DNA of 64,000 nucleotides from Cognatishimia sp. F0-27 (GTDB lineage Bacteria > Pseudomonadota > Alphaproteobacteria > Rhodobacterales > Rhodobacteraceae), in NCBI RefSeq assembly GCF_020667845.1, contig NZ_JAFMPQ010000006.1, positions 62,001-126,000 of the forward strand. Reading direction: 5' to 3'. Positions within the stretch are counted from its first letter, which is position 1; each line of letters begins with the position of its first letter. The translations under genes were made by a program, and so were the position numbers. Shown here piece by piece: positions 43,051 through 51,428 of the stretch. Under the pieces are notes generated by a model. The model was not told where the DNA came from and made no database searches. It saw only the letters and a program-made list of their open reading frames with translations.

Positions 43051-43958
43051 AGTTCGCTATCCCATGGTGGGTTTGCGCCGGCGCGGCTGACCGTCACCGC
43101 CGCGGCCTGAATCCCCAGATCGACCGCCTCAGACAGGGCCGCCGCATCGGCACCGCGCAGCGCTGCGCGCGACAGCAGCGATTGGCGCGACAGACCGGCA
43201 AGAAACCCGGCGTTGAACGTGTCGCCCGCGCCCACCGTGTCGACCACCGTCACCCTGCGTGCCGGGCGCATCGTCACGCCAGATGCGAGGTGCAGCGCAA
43301 CGCCTTCCGAGCCTCGGGTTTCCAGAACCACATGCGCGCCTTCTGCGATCAGGGTTGCGGCGTCTGTGCCCAGCCAGGCCATGTCTTCGTCTGACAATTT
43401 GATGATATCGGCGCGTGCCATCATTGCAGCGAGACGGGCGCGGTAGCGCGTTTCATCGGTGATGAAGCCGGGGCGAATATTGGGATCCATCATGACCAGC
43501 CGCTCTCCGGATTGTGCGCAAAGCGCGGCATAGCTGTCGGCAGCCGGTTCGGACACTAGGCTGATTCCACCGAAAAACAGCGCGTCCGTTGCGTCTGTCA
43601 GGGCAGGGAGGTCTGCTTCGGAGAGCATGCGGCCCGCCGTGTTCTCATCGTAGAACGCGTAGCGCGCCTGACCGTCGGTCAGGGTCACGAAGGCCAAAGT
43701 CGTCGGCCGCCCCGAGCGCGCGGCAAGGGCGTGATCCACGCGACTGGCCGAAAGCGCGTCTGCCAGCTGGGTGCCGAACAGATCGTCCGATAATCCGCCA
43801 AACCAGCCCACATCCGCGCCAAGCCGGCCAAGCGCGATGGCGGTGTTGAACACGGCGCCACCGGCGAAGGGCGCAAACGCGCGCTCACCCGCCACCGTCT
43901 CGCGGGGCAACATATCGATCAGCGCTTCGCCACAGCAGAGGATTTGTGGTGCGGTCAT
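43047..43958 (-). CDS. PfkB-family carbohydrate kinase (fructokinase-like)
   Basis: A 303-residue ribokinase-fold enzyme. N-terminal [12 protein letters not shown], the sugar-binding [29 protein letters not shown] and the C-terminal anion-hole/catalytic block [18 protein letters not shown] with the catalytic Asp are present. Phosphorylates a sugar, most likely fructose; other hexoses cannot be excluded. It overlaps dtd by 4 bases. No sugar transporter is adjacent. Confidence 0.83.
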   Translation of the reverse strand: MTAPQILCCGEALIDMLPRETVAGERAFAPFAGGAVFNTAIALGRLGADVGWFGGLSDDLFGTQLADALSASRVDHALAARSGRPTTLAFVTLTDGQARYAFYDENTAGRMLSEADLPALTDATDALFFGGISLVSEPAADSYAALCAQSGERLVMMDPNIRPGFITDETRYRARLAAMMARADIIKLSDEDMAWLGTDAATLIAEGAHVVLETRGSEGVALHLASGVTMRPARRVTVVDTVGAGDTFNAGFLAGLSRQSLLSRAALRGADAAALSEAVDLGIQAAAVTVSRAGANPPWDSEL

Positions 43959-44172
43959 GGTCGGTCTCCTGTCGATGTTAGCGCTCTCATGGCGCAAACA
44001 GCCTCTTGCGGCAACCCCCTGCCGCCGTTTTTGAGGGGCGGCAAGGTCGGTTGTGCATCAGCCCGGTTCGCGGTGATCCCGTGACGCGCCGCCTGTGGCC
44101 GAGGCTGCGCCAACGGCCTCGCGCGCCTCACGCGGTGCGCAAAGAGCGGGGCAGGCGGGCGGTCGATTCGGG

Positions 44173-45279
44173 TCATTGCGTCATCGCCACGACATAGCCG
44201 ACGCCCGCTGCAACGATCAGCCCGAGTATCACCGCAAATGTGATTTTCCACACGGACCATGGCCGTTCGCCCTGCACCCGCCCGGTCCGCCCGTTGACCA
44301 CAAACCGATAGCTCTTGCCGCGATATTTGTAGGCCGCAAGCCAGACCGGCAGCAGGACGTGTTTGAAGGTCACATCTTTGACGTCAGTGTCGATGCGATG
44401 CACGCGCTGCCGGTCTCCGCCGATGTCGAACTTCACGTCGCGGTGGATCTGGCGGTCCATCACCGCGCGGGCTTCGACAAAGCCCTCGTCGAGGTCGACC
44501 CGGTAGGCTTCGGCGCGAAACCCGGCGAGGAACTCCGGGCGATAGGGCTCCAGCGCAGAGAGATCCCACGGCTCCAATGCATCGGTATAGCGTTTGGGAA
44601 GCGACGTGGACGCCAGAACCAGAACATCATCGAAAAACCGCGCGACCTTGCCCGAAACGGGCCGCCATCGGACTTTCTGAACCCGTTGGGTGACCATCTT
44701 GCCATCGCGCATCACGCGCCGTGTCTCGTAGTAGACTGTCCCGCGTTCGCCGGCATAGGCGGTGCGTGTATCGGCGTCATAAGTCCAATACGGCACGTAG
44801 ATGCCCGTCATCTTGCGGCCGTTTCGAGCGTATTCCTGCAAGCCGTTGGGCGCGAACCAGAGGCTGCCCAGCCAGGCGTTCATGGCCTTGTGCGCGGTCG
44901 GCTCGTCCAGCGCGAAGGGTAAGACGCCCTTGGGTTTGATGTGCCGGTCGGTGCCGGTATCGGTAACAACCGGCGTCGCACAAAACGGGCATTCCTTTGC
45001 ATGAACAGCGGCATCGAACTCGACGCGTGCGCCACAGTTCGGGCATTGCGAAACGCGTTTTTCCTCCATCTCCTGCAAGGGCAGGAGGTCGGCCACGGCT
45101 GCGCGAAAATCGAGCTCGCGCAGCGCGCCGTCCCAAGGTCCGGCTTCGGCGATCTGTTCGGAATTGCCGCAATAATCGCAGATCATCAGGCCGGCTTCCG
45201 GCTCAAAACGGTAATCCGAGCCGCATTGCGGACAGGGGAAACGATGTTCTTCGAGAGGGGCGGTCTGGTCGGATGTCAT
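44173..45279 (-). CDS. Zinc-ribbon membrane-anchored protein of the TelA/SPFH locus
   Basis: A 368-residue protein. Two zinc ribbons lie at the N terminus (CPQCGSDY...ICDYCG and CPNCGARV...CPFCA, about residues 16-110). A middle domain with YVPYWTYDADTRTAYAGERG and a region around PVWLAAYKYRGKSYRFVVNGRTG follow, and one membrane helix lies near the end (ITFAVILGLIVAAGVGYVVA). It is often misnamed primosomal protein N'. Genes of this type accompany SPFH, XpaC and TelA genes, as here. The exact role is unknown; possibly recognition or recruitment at the membrane. Confidence 0.75.
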   Translation of the reverse strand: MTSDQTAPLEEHRFPCPQCGSDYRFEPEAGLMICDYCGNSEQIAEAGPWDGALRELDFRAAVADLLPLQEMEEKRVSQCPNCGARVEFDAAVHAKECPFCATPVVTDTGTDRHIKPKGVLPFALDEPTAHKAMNAWLGSLWFAPNGLQEYARNGRKMTGIYVPYWTYDADTRTAYAGERGTVYYETRRVMRDGKMVTQRVQKVRWRPVSGKVARFFDDVLVLASTSLPKRYTDALEPWDLSALEPYRPEFLAGFRAEAYRVDLDEGFVEARAVMDRQIHRDVKFDIGGDRQRVHRIDTDVKDVTFKHVLLPVWLAAYKYRGKSYRFVVNGRTGRVQGERPWSVWKITFAVILGLIVAAGVGYVVAMTQ

Positions 45280-45384
45280 GCCCAGACCCTAACCAGCACG
45301 CGCGCAAAGGCAAAGCCGGTTTGCGGCGATAACACCCTCGGGTTAGGTTTTATCGGGCAGGGCAAATCATCCGGGGAGATTGGC

Positions 45385-46122
45385 ATGCGCCAGATCTTGC
45401 TATCACGTGTCGTTCGGGTCGCGGTCTGCGCGGTCGCAGTCTGTGCCCCGGCACTTGCCAAGGCTCAGGACGCGCGTTTTGCGTTTCGCTGGGAAGGGGC
45501 CGGCGGATACACGATGACCGGTGTCATGGCGTTTGATGCGGGGCTTGTCCCGGGGCGCATCATTCGCGAAACGGACATCCGTTGTTTTGCCATTGAAGGG
45601 TTTCGCGACGGTGAGGCAATCGGGCGATGGGCGCTCACCGACCTGAACGAAGAAACCACCTGGCGACTGTTCTTCGATGCGGGTGACGAGCGGTTTTTTG
45701 TCGAGGGTGAAGGGGTTCGGATGCCGCAGGCGTGGAACATGAACGGGCGTGGGGACAATTGCGGACAGGGCGGTTTCGGGTTCAACCTTGGCAATCTCGG
45801 TCAGGATCTCTGTGTTGATAACCGCATTCTCACCGAAAGCCGGGTGCCGCCACCGCAGGTCTTTGCAAGCGTGGAGCGCAACGACGATCTGCCGATGCCG
45901 GCGGATGCCTGTTTCGGGCCAGACATGCTCAGCGGTGATCCCTTGGGGTCATTCTCCAAGGATCGCTTTGGGAAGCATGTTGCGCAACGCGCCATCGCCC
46001 AGAACGCTGTGTCGCCACAGGTTGAAGATGCCGTGCAACGCCCCGAAGCCAAGCACGGCCAGGAGCACGCGGCGGCCGAATTGCGCATCCCCGAAGAGAA
46101 TGACTCCGGTCGCGGCGGCTGA
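45385..46122 (+). CDS. Exported protein of unknown function
   Basis: A protein of up to 245 residues with a signal peptide (1-27, cleavage after AKAQ). The mature part is beta-rich (FRWEGAGGYTMTGVMAFD, GRWALTDLNEETTWRLFFDAG). Similarity-like texture ends near residue 188; the last 57 residues are antisense to the cytochrome b561-like gene and look like read-through of a shadow frame. GGGGAGA precedes the ATG. Divergent from the zinc-ribbon gene 105 bases away. I do not recognise the family. Confidence 0.6.
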   Translation: MRQILLSRVVRVAVCAVAVCAPALAKAQDARFAFRWEGAGGYTMTGVMAFDAGLVPGRIIRETDIRCFAIEGFRDGEAIGRWALTDLNEETTWRLFFDAGDERFFVEGEGVRMPQAWNMNGRGDNCGQGGFGFNLGNLGQDLCVDNRILTESRVPPPQVFASVERNDDLPMPADACFGPDMLSGDPLGSFSKDRFGKHVAQRAIAQNAVSPQVEDAVQRPEAKHGQEHAAAELRIPEENDSGRGG

Positions 46123-46344
46123 CAGCGCGAGCAGACCCATATGGGAATACCGATGGAGCGGCCTCAGCCATCCCTTGAGCGCCGGTCCGGGGCGATTAAG
46201 ACCTGCCAGACCCGTGATCGCGATCCAGACGACGAGGGTCGCGGCCAGAAGGATGGGCCAAACCGTCTGGTCTGGTCGCGCCAATGTGCCGATCGCCACC
46301 AGCGGAACTGACCAGTGAATGAGCATCTTGAGACTGCGTGTCAT
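45949..46344 (-). CDS. Cytochrome b561-like membrane protein
   Basis: A 131-residue protein with four hydrophobic segments. Histidines that could bind haem lie in MLIHWSVP, LHRYSHMG and LHGIFNLWRH. This fits a short cytochrome b561/NiFe-hydrogenase b-type subunit. The ATG at 46344 is followed directly by the first helix; a second ATG 24 bases upstream gives MLWQGAHI first. Its 3' end overlaps the convergent exported-protein gene by 174 bases. Electron partner unknown. Confidence 0.65.
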   Translation of the reverse strand: MTRSLKMLIHWSVPLVAIGTLARPDQTVWPILLAATLVVWIAITGLAGLNRPGPALKGWLRPLHRYSHMGLLALSAAATGVILFGDAQFGRRVLLAVLGFGALHGIFNLWRHSVLGDGALRNMLPKAILGE

Positions 46345-46745
46345 TATGTGCGCCCCTTGCCAAAGCACGGATTACGAAAAACCCTGAATCCGGTTCGCTC
46401 CGCAAGTCCGAATCGACCCCTCGGCTGGACAGCGCGCGACAGGGTGGGGAGCGACATCCCCGCCACGATCTGGCAAACGCCCCGTGGGGCAATCCCGTGT
46501 ATCGGCGGGCGCTTAGGTTTCTGATGCAGGCACCGTGTTTCGGGTGTGGACGCCTGCGGACGCGATCCAATGCCCCCGAGTTTCCTTAAAACTGCGGAAA
46601 TCTCGCTGTATTTCGTGCGCAATCGGTCCCTGCGGCTCCGCAGTGCACTTTTGCGCCTTGTCGTGATTAACCGCGGGTTAACCATTCTTAACAATTCCCG
46701 ACGCTTGCCCGATTCCTGCCCCGTTTGCACGACACATTCACTCGC
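46345..46745. other. Upstream region of the XpaC/TelA operon
   Basis: About 400 bases with no gene. It contains the CtrA-like boxes at 46667-46692, about 55-80 bases upstream of the first small membrane protein. Confidence 0.5.
46667..46692. promoter_or_regulatory. Two overlapping CtrA-type boxes
   Basis: TTAA-N7-TTAAC (46667-46682) matches the CtrA consensus exactly. It shares its right half with a second, TTAA-N6-TTAAC, ending at 46692. They lie 54 bases before the start of the first small membrane protein. CtrA is the alphaproteobacterial cell-cycle/motility regulator, so this operon may be under its control. Confidence 0.6.
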
Positions 46746-46943
46746 ATGGCTTATGTGTTGATCGCCCTTTCCATCGCTGTGACCTCCATCCTTCTCATGA
46801 TGGTCGGGTTGCGCCTCGCGATTCTGGACAGTTACCGCATGGTGTCGAAATCCGCGCAACGTGCGTGGGAAGAGCGGGAGGTTGCCGCTCGGCTGGCGTT
46901 TGTCACGTTGTGGATCATGATCTTCGTATTGGGGTATTTCTGA
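46746..46943 (+). CDS. Small two-helix membrane protein before the first XpaC-like gene
   Basis: A 65-residue protein with a hydrophobic segment at each end (YVLIALSIAVTSILLMMVG and LAFVTLWIMIFVLGYF) and a charged middle (SKSAQRAWEEREVAAR). It ends 1 base before the XpaC-like gene and so is its translational partner. Function unknown; size and position suggest a membrane anchor or regulator of the XpaC-like protein. Confidence 0.6.
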   Translation: MAYVLIALSIAVTSILLMMVGLRLAILDSYRMVSKSAQRAWEEREVAARLAFVTLWIMIFVLGYF

Positions 46944-46944
46944 T

Positions 46945-47826
46945 ATGGCAGACATCGGCATGAACGCGGGATTCGACTGGCGCGTGATTTGGCGGCGCAA
47001 CCCGGCGCGACCCGGGCCCGTCAAGCGGCGCAGGGTCTGTGCACCCGCCGGCGCAGACTTTCTCTTCATGTCTTCGGCCCCGCTTGTCTTGTGGTTCTTT
47101 GACGGGAGTGCCACGCGCGCCGCCACCGCCGCTGTCCTGCTCGTATTCATGGGACTGGCGGTCAAGCTCATCAGCCGTGGGCAACAGTTGCATCGCGCCT
47201 TCGATGCGTCAGCGATTGCGCAGCGCCCGAGACTCCCGCGAAAAGCGTTGGGCTCTGCGATGCTGGGCATCGTTGTGTTCCTTCTTGCAGGGCATCAGTT
47301 TGACGGCGTCGGCATTCCAACCCTTCTTGCGCTGACGGCGATTGCGCTCTGCCTTGTGGCATTCGGCCCCGATCCGCATGTGGACAAGGGCACGGACCAT
47401 CCCGTCGTTGTGGCGCGCGCGCGGGCACGTGTCATGCTGGCGGAAACCGAGGCGCGTCTGAACGAGGCCGCCGCGCGCGTCTCGGCTATTGGCGACGAGC
47501 GGATCGACCGGGTCACTGCCAGCGTATCCAGCGCGGCGCTCAGCCTTTTGCGCGCCAGCGCCGACGCTCCGGAAAGGCTCGACGAGATTGCGGGTCCGTT
47601 GCGGTCATTCACCAATATCGTGGTGCGTGAAGCCGACAGGCTTGTCGCCGCTGACGATGACGAGCACTGGCGCTTTGCACGCCGTCGCTACCTCGCCAAG
47701 TTGCGGGTGCTGAGCGAAAGCTTCGAGAGCCGGGTGCGCGGGGTCGCGGTCGGGCAGGGGCGCGATGCGTTCGACCTCGAGGCGGATCTTCTGATAGACC
47801 GGATGCCGCATCAACGGGCGGCCTGA
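46945..47826 (+). CDS. XpaC-like membrane protein, copy 1
   Basis: A 293-residue protein with a basic N terminus, two pairs of membrane helices (about 40-75 and 95-130) and a cytoplasmic helical domain (about 150-285). It shares the junction motif AFGPDPHVDKGTDH with AFGLDPLKDKGMEG of the next XpaC-like protein, so the two are paralogues, although the rest has diverged and this copy is less typical. XpaC-family proteins occur with TelA in tellurite/toxic-anion and membrane stress loci; molecular role unknown. Confidence 0.65.
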   Translation: MADIGMNAGFDWRVIWRRNPARPGPVKRRRVCAPAGADFLFMSSAPLVLWFFDGSATRAATAAVLLVFMGLAVKLISRGQQLHRAFDASAIAQRPRLPRKALGSAMLGIVVFLLAGHQFDGVGIPTLLALTAIALCLVAFGPDPHVDKGTDHPVVVARARARVMLAETEARLNEAAARVSAIGDERIDRVTASVSSAALSLLRASADAPERLDEIAGPLRSFTNIVVREADRLVAADDDEHWRFARRRYLAKLRVLSESFESRVRGVAVGQGRDAFDLEADLLIDRMPHQRAA

Positions 47827-48100
47827 GCCGGTCCGGCGCCGGTCCGCGCCGCTACGGTTGCCGAAAAGCCCTCCGGGCCCATGGCAACCCCCTCCCGACC
47901 TCCAGGACGCTCGGCACGACCGAATGCGGACGGCCCGCCATCCCCAAATCAGACCTTAACTCCGGTTGGCTTGTGCCCTTGCGGTCCGAAGCCGGACAGA
48001 AACATACCGGAATGAGCCATGCGCGTCCCTGTTCCCCCTAGCAAGCTCCGGTTGTTCTGCATAAGTTAACCGCATGAACGGACCACGCCGGGAGTGCACC

Positions 48101-48190
48101 ATGTCCACAACCGCCTTGCAAAAGGTGACTTATGTCCTGCTCATCATCCTGCTGTTTGGAGTGACCACCGGCTGGATCGGGGGGCTTTGA
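48101..48190 (+). CDS. 29-residue membrane miniprotein before the second XpaC-like gene
   Basis: Starts at ATG 48101 and ends TGA 48190; one membrane helix (YVLLIILLFGVTTGWIGG) after a short polar N terminus (MSTTALQKVT). The next gene starts 3 bases later. The same layout, a tiny membrane protein directly before an XpaC-like gene, is seen 1.3 kb upstream. TTAAC half-sites lie shortly before. Too short for routine gene callers. Confidence 0.55.
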   Translation: MSTTALQKVTYVLLIILLFGVTTGWIGGL

Positions 48191-48193
48191 GGC

Positions 48194-49099
48194 ATGGCGC
48201 AGCGTTTTGGTGGGAAATACAGCCCGGATTCTGATGTGCGTGACGACGAGACGCGCGACATCCCGCGGGCAACGCCGGGTGCCTACACCGGCGCCAAGGT
48301 GGATCCCGTCGGCGCGCGCTCGAACCTCATGTTTCTTCCGCCAATCGTTCTGGCCTTCACCTCGCTGGGCGCGGGAGCCGCCACCCTTGGCCTTGCACTG
48401 GCCGGGGCGGGGTCGCTGGCGCTGGGCGCTTGGCTTCTGCGGGACGGCTTGCGGGCCGAGGCCGCCTATGAAGAGCGCCGTGTCGCGCGCCGCCCGGCGA
48501 TCCCGCGCAAGATCTTTGCAGCCGCCGCATGTGGCGTGGGCACGGTTATCGCCGCGTTCACGGCGGAGCCGGACCTGGCCCCGGCGTTGATCTTTGGCGG
48601 TGTGGCGGGCGCGCTGCATCTGGGCGCCTTCGGGCTCGACCCGCTCAAGGACAAGGGTATGGAAGGCATCGACACGCATCAGCAGGATCGTGTGGCGCGC
48701 GTGGTGGACGAGGCCGAAAAGCATCTCGATGCGATGGAGGACGCCGTCAAGCGTGCCGGCGACCGGCAGGTGGAAGCCCGCGTCGAGCGTTTTCAGGTCA
48801 AGGTGCGCGAGATGATCCGCACCGTCGAAGAAGACCCGCGCGACCTCTCCGCCGCACGCCGCTATCTTGGGGTGTATCTGATGGGCGCGCGCGACGCGGC
48901 GATCAAATACGCCGATATCTACAGCCGCACGCAGGATCGCAGCGCGCGATCCGATTTCATGATGCTGCTCACCGATCTTGAAGAGAGCTTTGACGCCAAG
49001 ACCCGCAAGCTCATGCTCGACAACAATGCGGATCTGACCATCGAAATCGACGTGCTGCGCGAACGGCTGCAGCGCGAAGGTGTCCGGTTGGATCGCTAG
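48194..49099 (+). CDS. XpaC-like 5-bromo-4-chloroindolyl phosphate hydrolysis family protein, copy 2
   Basis: A 301-residue protein. After a polar N terminus (1-45) come two pairs of membrane helices (about 46-85 and 98-140), then AFGLDPLKDKGMEG and a coiled-coil-like cytoplasmic domain (RVVDEAEKHLDAMEDAVKRAG, YLGVYLMGARDAAIKYADIY) typical of the XpaC family. The name stems from an old Bacillus phenotype; enzymatic activity is not established. telA follows 26 bases downstream, so they form one operon, and XpaC and TelA probably work together at the membrane. Confidence 0.82.
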   Translation: MAQRFGGKYSPDSDVRDDETRDIPRATPGAYTGAKVDPVGARSNLMFLPPIVLAFTSLGAGAATLGLALAGAGSLALGAWLLRDGLRAEAAYEERRVARRPAIPRKIFAAAACGVGTVIAAFTAEPDLAPALIFGGVAGALHLGAFGLDPLKDKGMEGIDTHQQDRVARVVDEAEKHLDAMEDAVKRAGDRQVEARVERFQVKVREMIRTVEEDPRDLSAARRYLGVYLMGARDAAIKYADIYSRTQDRSARSDFMMLLTDLEESFDAKTRKLMLDNNADLTIEIDVLRERLQREGVRLDR

Positions 49100-49125
49100 G
49101 TAGTTTTCAAACAGGGACCCATTTT

Positions 49126-50328
49126 ATGTCGGAAAAAACACGCAAGGAAGCCGAACAGACCGTTGCCTTGGTCGAGGAACTGAATGCCGTGGTGCTGCCA
49201 GAGGTTGCCCCGGCGCATGCCATCGTCCCGCTGAACGAGGCGCCGGCGGATACGGGTGCGGAAATCCGCGCGCGGATGGACGAGATCGACATGGCGAACA
49301 CCAATTCGATCGTGTCCTTTGGTTCCGCGGCTCAATCGGAATTGCAGGAAATCAGCCAGGCCATGCTGACAGACGTGCGCAACAAGGATGTCGGTCCTGC
49401 GGGCGATTCCCTGCGTGATATCGTGACCACGATCCGCGGGTTTTCGGTCTCGGAACTGGATGTGCGGCGCGAACGGTCCTGGTGGGAAAAGCTGCTTGGC
49501 CGGGCGGCCCCTTTCGCGCAGTTCACCGCGCGCTTTGAAGAGGTGCAGGATCAGATAGACCGGGTGACCGATAACCTGCTGGAGCACGAACACAAGCTGC
49601 TCAAGGATATCAAATCGCTTGACCTGCTCTATGACAAGACATTGCAGTTTTACGACGAACTGGCGCTTTACATTGCGGCGGGTCAGGCCAAGCTCGAAGA
49701 GCTGGACGGCACCGTCATTCCCGCCAAGGAGGCCGAGGTGCAGGCCGCACCGGAAGAAGAGGGCGTGATGAAGGCGCAGGAACTGCGTGACCTGCGCGCC
49801 GCCCGCGATGATCTTGAGCGCCGCGTGCACGACCTCAAGCTTACCCGCCAGGTCACCATGCAAAGCCTGCCGTCGATCCGTCTCGTGCAAGAGAATGACA
49901 AGAGCCTCGTGACCAAGATCAACTCGACATTGGTCAACACCGTCCCGCTCTGGGAGACCCAGCTCGCCCAGGCGGTGACGATGCAGCGGTCGGCCGAAGC
50001 CGCCGCGGCTGTACGGGACGCCAACGATTTGACCAATGAACTCCTGACGGCGAATGCAAAGAACCTGCGCGACAGCAACCGGATGATCCGCACTGAAATG
50101 GAGCGTGGCGTGTTCGACATCGAGGCCGTCAAGCAGGCGAACGCGGATCTGATTGGCACGATTCAGGAGAGCCTCGAAATCGCGGATGAAGGCAAGCGTC
50201 GCCGCGCCGAGGCCGAAGAAGAGCTGCGCAAGATGGAGACCGAGCTGCGCGATACGCTGGCCTCCGCCAAGGCGCGCCGCGACGGTGTGGGAGACACGTC
50301 CGGCACGGCGGTTCCTGCCGGGTCGTGA
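49126..50328 (+). CDS. telA: TelA/KlaA-family toxic anion resistance protein
   Basis: A 400-residue, mostly alpha-helical cytoplasmic protein with the TelA signatures DSLRDIVTTIRGFSV, QDQIDRVTDNLLEHEHKLLKDIKSLDLLYDKT and SLPSIRLVQENDKSLVTKINSTLVNTVPLWETQL read in separate blocks. Members are linked to tellurite, lantibiotic and cell-envelope stress resistance. GTGA overlap joins it to the DUF2927 gene. The C-terminal 60 residues are a charged coiled coil. Mechanism unknown; association with membrane stress is established for the family. Confidence 0.9.
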   Translation: MSEKTRKEAEQTVALVEELNAVVLPEVAPAHAIVPLNEAPADTGAEIRARMDEIDMANTNSIVSFGSAAQSELQEISQAMLTDVRNKDVGPAGDSLRDIVTTIRGFSVSELDVRRERSWWEKLLGRAAPFAQFTARFEEVQDQIDRVTDNLLEHEHKLLKDIKSLDLLYDKTLQFYDELALYIAAGQAKLEELDGTVIPAKEAEVQAAPEEEGVMKAQELRDLRAARDDLERRVHDLKLTRQVTMQSLPSIRLVQENDKSLVTKINSTLVNTVPLWETQLAQAVTMQRSAEAAAAVRDANDLTNELLTANAKNLRDSNRMIRTEMERGVFDIEAVKQANADLIGTIQESLEIADEGKRRRAEAEEELRKMETELRDTLASAKARRDGVGDTSGTAVPAGS

Positions 50329-51314
50329 CCACACCCGCGCGGATAGCGGCCCTGATGGGCCTTCTTGGACTCGTGGGCCTTGCGGCCTGCGAGACCTCGA
50401 GTTTGGCGCCGCGACAGACAACCGTGTCACCGGAGGCGCGTCCCGATGGGCTCCGCCCTGTGGCCGCAGCCCCCGTTGAACCGGTGGTCCGCCGACCCTC
50501 ACGCGCAAGCCGGGAGCTCGCGGCCTATTACCAGCGCTTGCAGAATGACCTTCTTGTGCGCGGGTTGCTGCGCACGGATGGCGGCGGGCCGGACACGGTG
50601 TTCACCGACACCATGCTTGCGCGCAACTTCGAGAATATTGCGCTCTCTACCGAACATGACCTTGCGAGCGGATTTGATGCCCGGTCGAGCGTTGCGGAGA
50701 ATATCCGCAAATGGATCACGCCCGTCCGCATCACCGTGGATTTCTCGGAAAACGTGCCGGAGGAGCAGCGCGGCGAAGATCTGCGCTGGGTCGATGCCTA
50801 TGCGGCGAAGCTCGGCCGCGTCACGGGCCACCCTGTTTCGATGGCCAATACGGATGCAAATTTCCTTGTGTTGTTTGTGGCCACCGATGACACCGCGACC
50901 ATACCCGAGCGCATCAAGCAATTCGTCCCCGAGGCCGATCTGGCGGCGTTGAGCGTGCTGCGGGATCTGCCGCGCACCGTGCATTGCTTCGTGTTGGCCT
51001 TTGCCACCTCGCGCACGGGATATGATTACGGTCGCGCGGTTGCGGTGGTGCGCTCCGAGCACCCGGACCTGATGCGGCGGGCCTGCATCCACGAGGAAAT
51101 CGCGCAGGGTTTCGGTCTCAGCAATGACAATCCACGCGCGCGCCCGTCGATCTTCAATGACGATGATGAATTTGCGCTACTGACGCGACATGACGAGCTT
51201 TTGTTGAAGATCCTCTATGATGACGCGCTGCGTCCGGGGATGACGGCCGACGAGGCGCGGTCGATCGTGCGCCGCAAGGCTGCTGCGCTTCTCGGGACGG
51301 ATTTGCCGGGATGA
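50325..51314 (+). CDS. DUF2927 lipoprotein
   Basis: A 329-residue lipoprotein. GTG start overlaps the telA stop; lipobox LAAC with acylated Cys22. The DUF2927 domain (about 115-300) includes RITVDFSENVPEEQRGEDLRW in parts and the closing HEEIAQGFGLSNDN...HDELLLKILYD, where HExxxQ-like residues recall metalloproteases without the full HExxH motif. Located in the periplasm at a membrane. Fourth gene of the XpaC-TelA operon; it could be the outer partner of the cytoplasmic and membrane components. Confidence 0.82.
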   Translation: MTTPARIAALMGLLGLVGLAACETSSLAPRQTTVSPEARPDGLRPVAAAPVEPVVRRPSRASRELAAYYQRLQNDLLVRGLLRTDGGGPDTVFTDTMLARNFENIALSTEHDLASGFDARSSVAENIRKWITPVRITVDFSENVPEEQRGEDLRWVDAYAAKLGRVTGHPVSMANTDANFLVLFVATDDTATIPERIKQFVPEADLAALSVLRDLPRTVHCFVLAFATSRTGYDYGRAVAVVRSEHPDLMRRACIHEEIAQGFGLSNDNPRARPSIFNDDDEFALLTRHDELLLKILYDDALRPGMTADEARSIVRRKAAALLGTDLPG

Positions 51315-51428
51315 GAATCTGCCGCGCGCTCCGCGCCAAGGCGCGATCGGGCCCGTCATGCGCCCGGCCCGGCTACGACCCCATGCGGCTCCGAAAAAGA
51401 GCCCGCTTCGAACAAGGAGAGATTTGAT

